Part shown: positions 25,467-31,641 of the stretch, one piece after another
Position numbering within the stretch: position 1 is the stretch's first letter
How the letters are laid out: every line of letters begins with the position of its first letter
IMG/VR virus record: IMGVR_UViG_3300028840_004226
Location: 1-43,985 of that record
Length of the DNA: 43,985 nucleotides
Direction: 5' to 3' (one strand)
Source of the DNA: a virus
Made by a program: the position numbers and the translations under genes
The notes under the pieces: generated by a model
What the model saw: the letters and a program-made list of their open reading frames with translations, nothing else
What the model was told of the DNA's origin: nothing
Database searches by the model: none

Positions 25467-26170
25467 AAACCAAGATACAGATCAAATCTATATTGGGAAG
25501 AGTGCTGTTTGAGCATGAGTGTGATGATAACAGTGTAAAGAAGACGGTTGAAGAGGGAGCGGGAAAGGGCACAGACCTCACGAACGCAAACCTCACGAAC
25601 GCAAACCTCAGGAGCGCAGACCTCGGGGGCGCATACCTCGGGGGCGCATACCTTGGGGGCGCAGACCTCTGGGGCGCATACCTCACGAACGCAAACCTCA
25701 GTGGCGCAAACCTCACGAACGCAAACCTCAGTGGCGCAAACCTCACGAACGCAAACCTCAGTGGCGCAGACCTCAGGGGCACATACCTTGGGGGCGCAAA
25801 CCTCAGGGGCACATACCTTGGGGGCGCAGACCTCAGTGGCGCAAAAGGCCTATCCCCATTCAAAATAGTTCCAGAGGAAGGACAATTTATAGGCTGGAAA
25901 AAACTGGCAAATGGTAATGTAATACGGCTTCGCATTCCGGCCAAATCCAGACGCATGAATGCCATTAACTCCCGCAAGTGCAGGGCCGAGTTCGTTGTTC
26001 CTCTGGACGATTGCGGGACAGAGGGCAACACAGGAACGCACAAGAAGGGTGTGACCTATATCAAAGGCAAGACCGCCAGGTGCGACAAGTACGACCCGGA
26101 TATCAGAGAGGATTGCTCTGGGGGCATACACTTTTTCCTGACCAGGGAAGAGGCAGAGAACTGGAACTGA
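25463..26170 (+). CDS. Pentapeptide-repeat protein with DUF5758-like C terminus
   Basis: A 235-residue protein. Residues about 35-130 are some 18 pentapeptide repeats of the A(D/N)LxG/N form (for example ANLSGANLTNANLSG), which fold as a right-handed quadrilateral beta-helix. Residues 135-235 match the DUF5758 pattern: IGWKKL, VIRLRIPAKSRRMNA, NSRKCRAE, then GGIHFFLTREEAENW near the end. Some pentapeptide proteins mimic DNA and protect gyrase, but others have no known target, so no function is claimed. It overlaps the upstream stop (ATGA) and starts after the cassette leader. The DNA is built of near-identical 15-bp units. Confidence 0.85.
   Translation: MKTKIQIKSILGRVLFEHECDDNSVKKTVEEGAGKGTDLTNANLTNANLRSADLGGAYLGGAYLGGADLWGAYLTNANLSGANLTNANLSGANLTNANLSGADLRGTYLGGANLRGTYLGGADLSGAKGLSPFKIVPEEGQFIGWKKLANGNVIRLRIPAKSRRMNAINSRKCRAEFVVPLDDCGTEGNTGTHKKGVTYIKGKTARCDKYDPDIREDCSGGIHFFLTREEAENWN
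25576..25846 (+). repeat. 15-bp tandem units encoding the pentapeptide repeats
   Basis: About 18 units of the CTCACGAACGCAAAC / CTCAGTGGCGCAAAC / CTCGGGGGCGCATAC kind lie in frame. Runs of identical units (two or more of each kind) suggest recent slippage or unequal recombination, so copy number could vary between isolates. Confidence 0.85.
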
Positions 26171-26182
26171 AAGGAAAGAGAC

Positions 26183-26224
26183 ATGAACCAGGAACCAGAA
26201 CAAGGAGATCGGGATAATGAATGA
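26183..26224 (+). CDS. 13-codon leader ORF before the zinc protein
   Basis: ATG at 26183 lies in the third copy of the cassette leader and encodes only MNQEPEQGDRDNE before TGA. The stop overlaps the start of the next gene (26217), so the mini-ORF may couple its translation, or it may be the remnant of a displaced cassette gene. Confidence 0.4.
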   Translation: MNQEPEQGDRDNE

Positions 26225-26840
26225 CCTGAGAGAGTTTTGCGTAAAAGAGGCGGCAACCGCCAGAAAAGAGTTGGAAAGACTTGGAGATAAATTCCCGACC
26301 TCCACTAACTACGCCTTTGATAGAGGTCTTAATCTTGGCCTTAGCCACGCCTTTGATAGAGGCCTTAATCTTGGTTTTGCTCAAGCAATGGAGATGGTGA
26401 TAAAGAAACTGGAGGCCGGGGACAAGGCAACAGTGATAATGGAAAAAATAATTAATAATTCTGAAATGGTTATAGATGCAGAAGGAGATTACTATAAGGT
26501 TAAGAAAGCTCTTATTAGAGAAATTTTAGGAGAGGCCAACCAGAAGGAAACGGGGGGGGGGAGACCGGGACACCCCAAGGAGTACAAGGACCCCGTAGTC
26601 ACTTGCTGGCATTGTGGGAGCACCCATACCTGTGACTGCATGGACGCAACCTGTTATAAATGTGGTGCTCCATACGCAAAAGAAAGGTGCAAAGAATTTA
26701 ATTTCACCCCCAAGGAGGACACCTGTCAGGAGTGTGGAGGAAGCGGTTACGACAATGCGAATACTATTGATATTAATGATCGTATACCTTGTAGCTATTG
26801 CAACGGAAAGGGCCGCACCCCCAAGGAGGACAAGAAATGA
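26217..26840 (+). CDS. DnaJ-like double zinc-finger protein
   Basis: A 207-residue protein. The N-terminal 105 residues are helical with a near-perfect 12-residue duplication (AFDRGLNLG twice, residues 33-57), encoded by two 36-bp units at 26311-26382. A G-rich spacer encoding Gly-Gly-Gly follows. The C-terminal half has two zinc sites: CWHCG/CDCMDATCYKCG, and CQECGGSGYDN/CSYCNGKG, the latter a DnaJ-type CxxCxGxG pair. Such fingers bind unfolded protein or nucleic acid. A tract of ten G (26552-26561) lies in the frame and is a likely slippage site. It overlaps the next gene by ATGA. Confidence 0.7.
   Translation: MNDLREFCVKEAATARKELERLGDKFPTSTNYAFDRGLNLGLSHAFDRGLNLGFAQAMEMVIKKLEAGDKATVIMEKIINNSEMVIDAEGDYYKVKKALIREILGEANQKETGGGRPGHPKEYKDPVVTCWHCGSTHTCDCMDATCYKCGAPYAKERCKEFNFTPKEDTCQECGGSGYDNANTIDINDRIPCSYCNGKGRTPKEDKK
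26311..26382 (+). repeat. Two 36-bp coding repeats
   Basis: Units at 26311-26346 and 26347-26382 differ at only a few bases and encode FDRGLNLG twice within the zinc-finger gene. Confidence 0.75.
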
Positions 26841-27004
26841 ACTGCTGTAAGAATTGCCGGCTATGGGCTCCCAGGCCGGAAAAATGGACGGAGAACAACT
26901 GTTATGGTCGTGCAGGGCTTTCTGGGACCGGGAAGAAAAAAAAGACTTGCGTCATGAATCAGGAATGTGATATATTTAAGAACAGGAGTTTTCTATGCCA
27001 CTGA
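26837..27004 (+). CDS. Cys-rich small protein (55 aa)
   Basis: A 55-residue frame (starts MNCCKNCRLWAPRPEKWTEN) with CxxC near the start and further cysteines (NNCYGRAG, KTCVMNQECDIF), a likely zinc-binding knuckle. The ATG at 26837 overlaps the upstream stop (ATGA). Its end overlaps the next gene by 10 bases. No family recognised. Confidence 0.6.
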   Translation: MNCCKNCRLWAPRPEKWTENNCYGRAGLSGTGKKKKTCVMNQECDIFKNRSFLCH

Positions 27005-27141
27005 AAACAGGCTCATCGAGAAAAACCATTTCAGCCAATATTCGTGAACTCAAGGCCAGCGGACGTCCTCAGAAGCAGGCTGTTGCTATTTCTTTGAATA
27101 AAGCGGGAAAATCTCGTAAAAAACCCAAAAAAGGGCGATAA
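26995..27141 (+). CDS. Small basic DUF6496-like protein (48 aa)
   Basis: A 48-residue highly basic protein. The stretch SSRKTISANIRELKASGRPQ followed by KQAVAISLNKAGKSRKK is the pattern of a very common small phage protein (DUF6496-like) that lies near many phage accessory genes. It overlaps the previous gene by 10 bases, with an AGGAG site inside that gene. Function unknown; the charge suggests nucleic-acid binding. Confidence 0.7.
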   Translation: MPLKTGSSRKTISANIRELKASGRPQKQAVAISLNKAGKSRKKPKKGR

Positions 27142-27143
27142 TT

Positions 27144-27275
27144 TTGAAGAATAAAGTCCACTTCATTCATTTCAGAGATAGAACAATAGCTGTGGGCGGA
27201 AAGCTCATCCCTTGCATAGAGAACACTGAACAATCCGGGAAGAAACAGTCCTGGAAAAGACCTGAGTCGGAGTAA
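27144..27275 (+). CDS. Possible small protein (43 aa, TTG start)
   Basis: A 43-codon frame starting TTG at 27144 (MKNKVHFIHFRDRTIAVGGK then IPCIENT) just after the DUF6496-like gene. The amino acid pattern is protein-like, but the start codon is weak and no strong ribosome site is seen. It ends at the boundary of the structured RNA. Confidence 0.35.
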   Translation: MKNKVHFIHFRDRTIAVGGKLIPCIENTEQSGKKQSWKRPESE

Positions 27276-27680
27276 GGAGGTCCGGCTCCGGCCGGGTTCA
27301 CCCCAAAAAGACCAGGCCGGTTGGAGGTCGTTAAAAGCCTCACCGAGAGCGAAGCGCGGGGAGTGTGTAAGCAGTAATGCCCACGGTGGCTCCCTGTGCA
27401 AGCTCTCCCTCTGCCGATAGCCCCGCAACCCCGTGATGAGCGGCCGAAAGGATAACCAAGGGGGCGACCACTCGATGGGACGATGGTCCCTGTATGCCGT
27501 CTGCGTCATGTGTTCTCAGGTATAGCCCACAAGGGAATGTACGCCACATGAGCAGGGGACACTGAGAAATCCTCTTACAGCCAGACCGAGGGAGGGAAGT
27601 ATGTGTTTCCTGTCTTCTTTCATAAAGGCAGGGGATAGGTGCGTCCGTACAGGACAAACCGGCGAAAGAAGACAATATCT
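27276..27680 (+). ncRNA. Putative large structured RNA, family unknown
   Basis: About 400 non-coding bases with many nested complementary segments on the plus strand: CTCCGGCC (27286-27293) with GGCCGG-ttg-GAG (27315-27326); GAGAGC with GCTCTC enclosing GGGAG with CTCCC (27345-27407); CCGAAAGG, a GNRA-type tetraloop (27444-27451); GGGAC-GATG-GTCCC (27477-27490); TCATGTG with CACATGA (about 27507-27550); and TGTCTTCTTTC (27611-27621) with GAAAGAAGACA (27664-27674), a perfect 11-bp stem enclosing GTCC-gtaca-GGAC. The GNRA loop supports the plus orientation. Size and cargo setting recall ornate phage RNAs such as GOLLD, ROOL and HEARO, but I cannot match it to any of them. No signature of group I or II introns, tmRNA, RNase P or tRNA is visible. 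Confidence 0.65.
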
Positions 27681-27704
27681 AATAAATAATCCTGTCTGAT
27701 AACC

Positions 27705-27733
27705 TTGACTGTACAGTCATTACAGCTTATCTT
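27705..27733 (+). promoter_or_regulatory. Promoter with 14-bp palindromic operator
   Basis: TTGACT (27705-27710), 17-bp spacer, TATCTT (27728-27733). A perfect palindrome TGACTGTACAGTCA (27706-27719) covers the -35, and an AACTAAC box (27744-27750) follows the predicted start of transcription. The palindrome is likely a repressor site; the CTGTACAG core is LexA-like in flavour but shorter than the E. coli site. Confidence 0.6.
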
Positions 27734-27764
27734 AATATGACGTAACTAACTTAGAGAGGCTGTT

Positions 27765-28067
27765 ATGGCTGTTAAAGAAGAAAAAAAGAACACGCCAGCT
27801 AGCGCTGGCTCTAATTCGCCCTGTCCGGGCTCATCTGACTCTTGGCCGCCGAAGGGGTTTCGCATTCTGGACCCTCGCGAAGCAAATAAACCGCTACCAG
27901 AACAGAATAGTCCTCAATGCCTAAAGCCGATAAGGTCATTGCGCGAAGGATTGAGGATGTTCCGCAAGGAACAGTCCGAAGCCGGAGCCCGGTTGGCTGA
28001 GAAACAGAGGAGCGACCCGCATACACTCCGGTTCAATATGAACAAAGATTTCGACTACTGGAAATAA
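27765..28067 (+). CDS. Hypothetical protein, Pro/Ser-rich N terminus
   Basis: A 100-residue protein. The first 45 residues are Ser/Pro/Lys-rich and probably disordered. Residues 55-100 contain a basic amphipathic helix (IRSLREGLRMFRKEQSEAGA). It is the only gene in the strip between the structured RNA and the origin region and has its own promoter, so a role in replication control is possible. No family recognised. Confidence 0.55.
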   Translation: MAVKEEKKNTPASAGSNSPCPGSSDSWPPKGFRILDPREANKPLPEQNSPQCLKPIRSLREGLRMFRKEQSEAGARLAEKQRSDPHTLRFNMNKDFDYWK

Positions 28068-28104
28068 ATTCCCCTGAAATTCTGGATTGAATAACTGTTA
28101 AATC

Positions 28105-28137
28105 AATCTATCAACAATCTATCAACAATCTATCAAC
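28105..28137 (+). repeat. Three tandem 11-bp iterons AATCTATCAAC
   Basis: Exact copies at 28105-28115, 28116-28126 and 28127-28137. Confidence 0.9.
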
Positions 28138-28255
28138 ACCCTATGCTAGCATGGCAGGGATGGGTAGGTATAGGCAGGGTAGTGGTGTAAATGGATGAAA
28201 AAATGGGTGAAAGTATATATACACCTAGACCGAGCCGACCGACCCGTCGCCCCCT

Positions 28256-28279
28256 GGGATGGGGGAGGGGTAAACAGGG
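28256..28279 (+). other. Potential G-quadruplex (four G runs)
   Basis: GGG-AT-GGGGG-A-GGGG-TAAACA-GGG on the plus strand. Loops of 1-6 bases satisfy the usual quadruplex rule. It lies between the two iteron arrays. Confidence 0.5.
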
Positions 28280-28495
28280 AACCAGCTAGCACAAGTCATT
28301 GCAATGCTAGCACTTAACCTATCCGATAACATAACCCGTCCTATAGCCTGCTCTCAAACCAGAACAGCTAGCTAGCTATCGAGAAACGATAAAAGGGAAG
28401 TCAATCTCTCCCCCCCAAAATCTATCATTTCAGCCAGCTAGCAAACCCAATCTAATCAAGAATATCCTAATATTCGTATATAATGATACACTAAT

Positions 28496-28535
28496 GTTGA
28501 TAACTTGTTGATAATTTGTGGACATAATGTTGATA
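28496..28535 (-). repeat. Inverted iteron array GTTGATA at 11-bp spacing
   Basis: Exact GTTGATA at 28496, 28507 and 28529, with a degenerate copy GTGGACA at 28518. GTTGATA is the reverse complement of the TATCAAC core of the 28105-28137 array, so the two arrays face each other across about 360 bp. Confidence 0.85.
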
Positions 28536-28764
28536 AAACCATCTCTCTAGCTGATAGAACTAAACTAGAATACTTGCCTGCTAGTCTTAGTTATTACGTT
28601 TAAGTACTCTTTTACTGGTTTAGCATACTAATTTATACCTAGTCTACTAGCTTGTATTAATAGCTTGAAACGCTTGTGCTACGTAGCCATCTACCTAATT
28701 ATGCAGTTTTATTTGGTCTTTTTAGGCTGTTTTGGCAGGAATCTAAGAAAGTTATAAATAGACC

Positions 28765-28825
28765 TTGCATTTTAGGCGGGCATTGGGTATCCTATTATTA
28801 TTATTTTGCCAACTAACCAACTAAC
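28765..28825 (+). promoter_or_regulatory. Possible promoter with tandem AACTAACC boxes
   Basis: TTGCAT (28765-28770), 17 bp, TATCCT (28788-28793), then AACTAACC twice in tandem (28811-28818, 28819-28826) ahead of the AAA+ gene. The hexamers match the consensus only partly. The tandem boxes are exact. Confidence 0.5.
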
Positions 28826-28849
28826 CATTATTAAAAAGGAACATAAACC

Positions 28850-29968
28850 ATGAAAACAAAGCAAGACCTTGAGTCCATGTCATCTGCTGATTTAAGAGCA
28901 GAAGTAAGGAAAGAGCGCGATTTGGGAAATCCTAATTGCGCCCAATTAACCGGCACCCAAATAGTAGGGATGTCAAAAGTCGAATGTATCTCTGCAATCT
29001 TAGGATTAGGCGCTGAACAGCCCGAACAGCATAAACAGGCTGAAAAACCGGAAAAACCAGCTAGCACCAATAATAATAAAGCGCTGGCTGAACAATTAGC
29101 AAATATCCTCAATAATGCTAATAATCCGGTTGATATGACGGAAATTGAGAAGATGATTGACAATAAAATGGATTCAGCGGTCCGTAAAATCAGGGAAGAT
29201 AATATACAGCAAATTGAAATTAAGCGACAGGACGATAGCAAAGAAAAAATTGATACGCCACATATAATGTTTAGGCGTTTATTAGATATTTGTCAATTGC
29301 GTCTTAATGCCTTTTTAAGCGGTCCTGCTGGAAGTGGGAAAACAACCGGCGCGCATCAAGTAGCAAAAGCGCTTGACCTTCCCTATTATCCTATATCGGT
29401 ATGCTCTCAAACAACCATATCTCATTTAATGGGATATACGGATGCAACGGGTAAATACGTTGAGACCGGAGTATATAAGGCATTTGTTAATGGTGGGGTA
29501 CTACTCATTGATGAGGTCGACGGTGGTAACGCCAATGTGACCAATGTACTAAACGCTTTGCTGGCCAATGGTACGGCCTCTTTTCCTTGCGGTACATTCG
29601 AGAAACACCCCGATTTTATATGTATTTCAGCCGGAAATACTTGGGGATACGGTGCAAGCAGGGAATACTGCGGGAGGAATCCCCTTGACGGCGCTTTTTT
29701 GGATAGATGGATTCCCATACCATGGGATTATGACGAAAAACTGGAACGCAAGATAGCAGGTAATCTAGAATGGACCGAATACGTACAGAAAATCCGGAAA
29801 ACAGTTTTTGACCTTAAAATTAAAATTATCGTCTCACCTAGGGCATCAATCGCCGGCGCTAAATTGATTAAAGCCGGTTGGAAAAAAGAAGATGTCGAAA
29901 ATTATACCATTTGGAATAAAGTGGGGGATGAAATCCGGCAAAAAGTCAAGAAAGCAATGGAGGCATAA
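28850..29968 (+). CDS. MoxR/CbbQ-type AAA+ ATPase
   Basis: A 372-residue ATPase. Residues 1-130 are charged and partly disordered with a helical start. The AAA+ core has Walker A GPAGSGKTT (158-166), Walker B VLLIDEVD (217-224), a sensor 1 Asn in ISAGNTWG (about 263) and GAFLDRW (281-287), which can hold the arginine finger. The extra beta-hairpin pattern and Asn-rich sensor are typical of the MoxR/CbbQ clade, whose members use ATP to remodel a client with the help of a VWA-domain partner. The next gene, one base after the stop, encodes such a VWA-like protein. A promoter with two AACTAACC boxes lies upstream. Confidence 0.9.
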   Translation: MKTKQDLESMSSADLRAEVRKERDLGNPNCAQLTGTQIVGMSKVECISAILGLGAEQPEQHKQAEKPEKPASTNNNKALAEQLANILNNANNPVDMTEIEKMIDNKMDSAVRKIREDNIQQIEIKRQDDSKEKIDTPHIMFRRLLDICQLRLNAFLSGPAGSGKTTGAHQVAKALDLPYYPISVCSQTTISHLMGYTDATGKYVETGVYKAFVNGGVLLIDEVDGGNANVTNVLNALLANGTASFPCGTFEKHPDFICISAGNTWGYGASREYCGRNPLDGAFLDRWIPIPWDYDEKLERKIAGNLEWTEYVQKIRKTVFDLKIKIIVSPRASIAGAKLIKAGWKKEDVENYTIWNKVGDEIRQKVKKAMEA

Positions 29969-29969
29969 A

Positions 29970-30818
29970 ATGAGGCATATCACAGAAAAATCAAACCAGC
30001 ACCATTTCACATTTGATTCTTTGGCAGATTACTTGGATTATTCAATGAGGGAATGCGACTTATCTGAAAGTTCCCGGGCAAGCCGAAAAGTAAAAAACTG
30101 GTCTGGCGGGAAAACTTATAACGAATCTGTAAATATGGCTTTTTCAGGCTGGAAAGAAGGGGCCGAAAAAGTATCTGAATTAAGCGCTAAATTCTCAAAA
30201 GCCAGAGCAGAAGAAATTACAGCTAGCGCGCTGGTCTATGATACGGCCGGCGCTATGGTTGATGTTGGTGTATTTATGACCGGCGATCCTGAATGTATGA
30301 TTGACTTTGCCGAACAAATTCAGCATAAACCAGTAATAAAAATCGGATTTGATATTTGCGTTAACGCGGGAATTAAACCGAATGAAATGGTACGAAAAGG
30401 TGCCGTTATGCTGGCATTGGTTGAAGCTCTTGAATTTGCTGGTGTAGCCGTTGAGCTCCATGGTTTTAACTTCAACGAAGGGAATCAAAGTCGGTCATTT
30501 TTCTTCGAGGATATAGTATTCAAGCGTTCAGACGAACCTCTAGATATTGATAGGATGGCTTTTTGCATGGCTTTTCCTGGGTTTCTAAGGCAAATTAGCT
30601 TTTCAGCATGGGAAAATCATTCTGAACAAATCAGGGAAAATCATAATATTCCAAATGGAGGATATGGAAGAACGGGAAGCATAACCGACGATCTGAAAAA
30701 GCGGTATGATTACGATTTATGCCCTACTTATAATCCGTATGATTACGATACTACCGAAAAATGTCTTGAGAATCTAAAGAAACTGGCAAGGGAAGCCGGT
30801 GTAGAACTTGAAAACTAA
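29970..30818 (+). CDS. VWA-like partner of the AAA+ ATPase (DUF7192-like)
   Basis: A 282-residue protein. I choose the ATG at 29970 because GGAGG lies 6-7 bases upstream; a longer frame to 29892 would overlap the ATPase gene. Residues 1-90 are helical (SNQHHFTFDSLADYLDYSMR). Residues about 95-200 match the von Willebrand A strand-helix order: IKIGFDICVNAG corresponds to the metal site DxSxS, but without the serines, followed by GAVMLALVEALEFAGVAVEL. The MIDAS is therefore degenerate. Pairs of MoxR ATPase and VWA protein act as chaperones or loaders (RavA-ViaA, CbbQ-CbbO). The client here is unknown. A UUCG terminator follows. Confidence 0.7.
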   Translation: MRHITEKSNQHHFTFDSLADYLDYSMRECDLSESSRASRKVKNWSGGKTYNESVNMAFSGWKEGAEKVSELSAKFSKARAEEITASALVYDTAGAMVDVGVFMTGDPECMIDFAEQIQHKPVIKIGFDICVNAGIKPNEMVRKGAVMLALVEALEFAGVAVELHGFNFNEGNQSRSFFFEDIVFKRSDEPLDIDRMAFCMAFPGFLRQISFSAWENHSEQIRENHNIPNGGYGRTGSITDDLKKRYDYDLCPTYNPYDYDTTEKCLENLKKLAREAGVELEN

Positions 30819-30825
30819 CCTAAAA

Positions 30826-30844
30826 AGGGGACTTCGGTCCCCCT
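30826..30844 (+). terminator. UUCG-tetraloop terminator after the ATPase/VWA pair
   Basis: AGGGGAC-TTCG-GTCCCCCT with an A-run before and TAATTAA after. A very stable hairpin that would end the ATPase/VWA transcript. Confidence 0.7.
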
Positions 30845-30894
30845 AATTAACAAAAAAACACCAACAACTAACCAACAACAAAAAAGGGGTAAAA

Positions 30895-31212
30895 ATGTAC
30901 GCAATAAAAATCAATAACAAGCCGGTGCAGGCCGTAGCAACCGCGCAAATAGCAGAGGACTTCGGGCCTGCCGGAATTGCTATGTTGTCAATGCTGGCTT
31001 TCCATGCGCTCCAACAAAAGCCGGTCGATATGCTGGTATTCGAGAAAGATGGTGCTGTGCGCTCCGCCGGATATGATTACCGGACTAATGAGCTCGACGA
31101 AGAGACCCTGCTAGCAAAGACCAAAGCGGATTTTCCCGAGAGCTTCTGGTTTAAACTGGATGACTACGGCGATAAATATATAGGCACGTTCCTTTATCCT
31201 CACGAATATTAA
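30895..31212 (+). CDS. Hypothetical protein
   Basis: A 105-residue acidic protein (MYAIKINNKPVQAVATAQIA) with a hydrophobic helix (GIAMLSMLAFHALQQ) and a C-terminal beta segment (FWFKLDDYGDKYIGTFLYPH). An AAAAAAGGGG ribosome site precedes the ATG and an AACTAAC box lies at 30866-30872. No family recognised. Confidence 0.6.
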   Translation: MYAIKINNKPVQAVATAQIAEDFGPAGIAMLSMLAFHALQQKPVDMLVFEKDGAVRSAGYDYRTNELDEETLLAKTKADFPESFWFKLDDYGDKYIGTFLYPHEY

Positions 31213-31221
31213 CCATTAACC

Positions 31222-31238
31222 GGGGGCCCTGTGCCCCC
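31222..31238 (+). terminator. GC hairpin terminator
   Basis: GGGGGC (31222-31227) pairs with GCCCCC (31233-31238), loop CCTGT, followed by TTATTAT. Short but strong; likely ends the 30895 gene transcript. Confidence 0.55.
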
Positions 31239-31260
31239 TTATTATCCAGAGGACCCGATC

Positions 31261-31560
31261 ATGGAATTTACGGCCCCGAAAATCAGAGGAAATAAACCAT
31301 GGCTAGCCAAGCTAACCGGCCTTGATAATAAATTTGGATTTTCAAGAGAATTTATTAGAAAAAGAAAAATTATAGCGAATAATTCACCCTATGAGGAATA
31401 TTCTTTAAAAACAGTAGGACCCGGCTGGTATCAGCTATCGGTCCCTGAGCCCCCGGACGGCAAGCCGGATAAAGCCTTTTTCGAGCTAGCGGTAATGGAT
31501 GAAGGGGAAGAGGTTTTGACTTGGAAGACCGAGCAAGAGACCAAGAAATATTTTTCATAA
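31261..31560 (+). CDS. Hypothetical protein
   Basis: A 99-residue protein (starts MEFTAPKIRG) with KTVGPGWYQLSVPEPPDGKP in a strand-rich middle. I choose the ATG at 31261 with AGAGGA upstream rather than the in-frame GTG at 31231, which lies inside the terminator hairpin. No family recognised. Confidence 0.6.
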   Translation: MEFTAPKIRGNKPWLAKLTGLDNKFGFSREFIRKRKIIANNSPYEEYSLKTVGPGWYQLSVPEPPDGKPDKAFFELAVMDEGEEVLTWKTEQETKKYFS

Positions 31561-31572
31561 ATAATTTTATGC

Positions 31573-31619
31573 TTGACATTTAGACCCGAATACAGTAAAT
31601 TAGATTATAACTAACTAAC
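31573..31619 (+). promoter_or_regulatory. Promoter with AACTAAC boxes over the start site
   Basis: TTGACA (31573-31578), 17 bp, TAAATT (31596-31601), then two overlapping AACTAAC boxes (31609-31615, 31613-31619). A strong -35 and a weak -10. The boxes are where a repressor would block initiation. Confidence 0.55.
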
Positions 31620-31641
31620 CATTAAATAAGGGAGTGAAAAA

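Larger units (their letters stand above)
28068..28849. other. Candidate replication origin (non-coding, iteron-bearing)
   Basis: 780 bp with no gene. It holds three exact 11-bp repeats AATCTATCAAC (28105-28137), four GTTGATA-type units on the other strand at 11-bp intervals (28496-28535), six GCTAGC sites (28145-28442) with further CTAG tetramers, a four-run G tract (28256-28279), a small hairpin TATCG-agaaa-CGATA (28377-28391) and a long A/T-rich stretch (28440-28800). Iterons at one helical turn spacing plus an A/T-rich segment are the standard layout of theta-type origins. No initiator or polymerase gene is in the window, so the host or one of the unknown proteins would recognise it. Confidence 0.6.

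Noticed and set aside
25576-25846. CRISPR-like repeat array
   Set aside because: Units are 15 bp, contiguous and in frame with a pentapeptide protein; there are no spacers.
25432-26043. 203-codon minus-strand frame across the pentapeptide gene
   Set aside because: It is the antisense shadow of the repeats (Arg/Phe/Ala/Pro monotony) with no ribosome site.
27431-27452. Hammerhead-ribozyme-like core (TGATGAG...CGAAA)
   Set aside because: The base before TGATGA is G instead of the required C, stem II would be only one or two pairs, and no complementary stem III or cleavage-site strand is found nearby.
27069-27675. Long minus-strand open frames (146 and 111 codons) over the structured RNA
   Set aside because: Amino acid pattern is low-quality (Arg/Leu/Pro/Ser-rich, no domain), no ribosome sites, and opposite to all neighbouring genes; open frames here reflect G/C-rich paired RNA segments.
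28516-28526. Classical DnaA box in the candidate origin
   Set aside because: TGTGGACAT matches the DnaA consensus at only 7 of 9 bases and is better explained as the degenerate member of the 11-bp iteron array.
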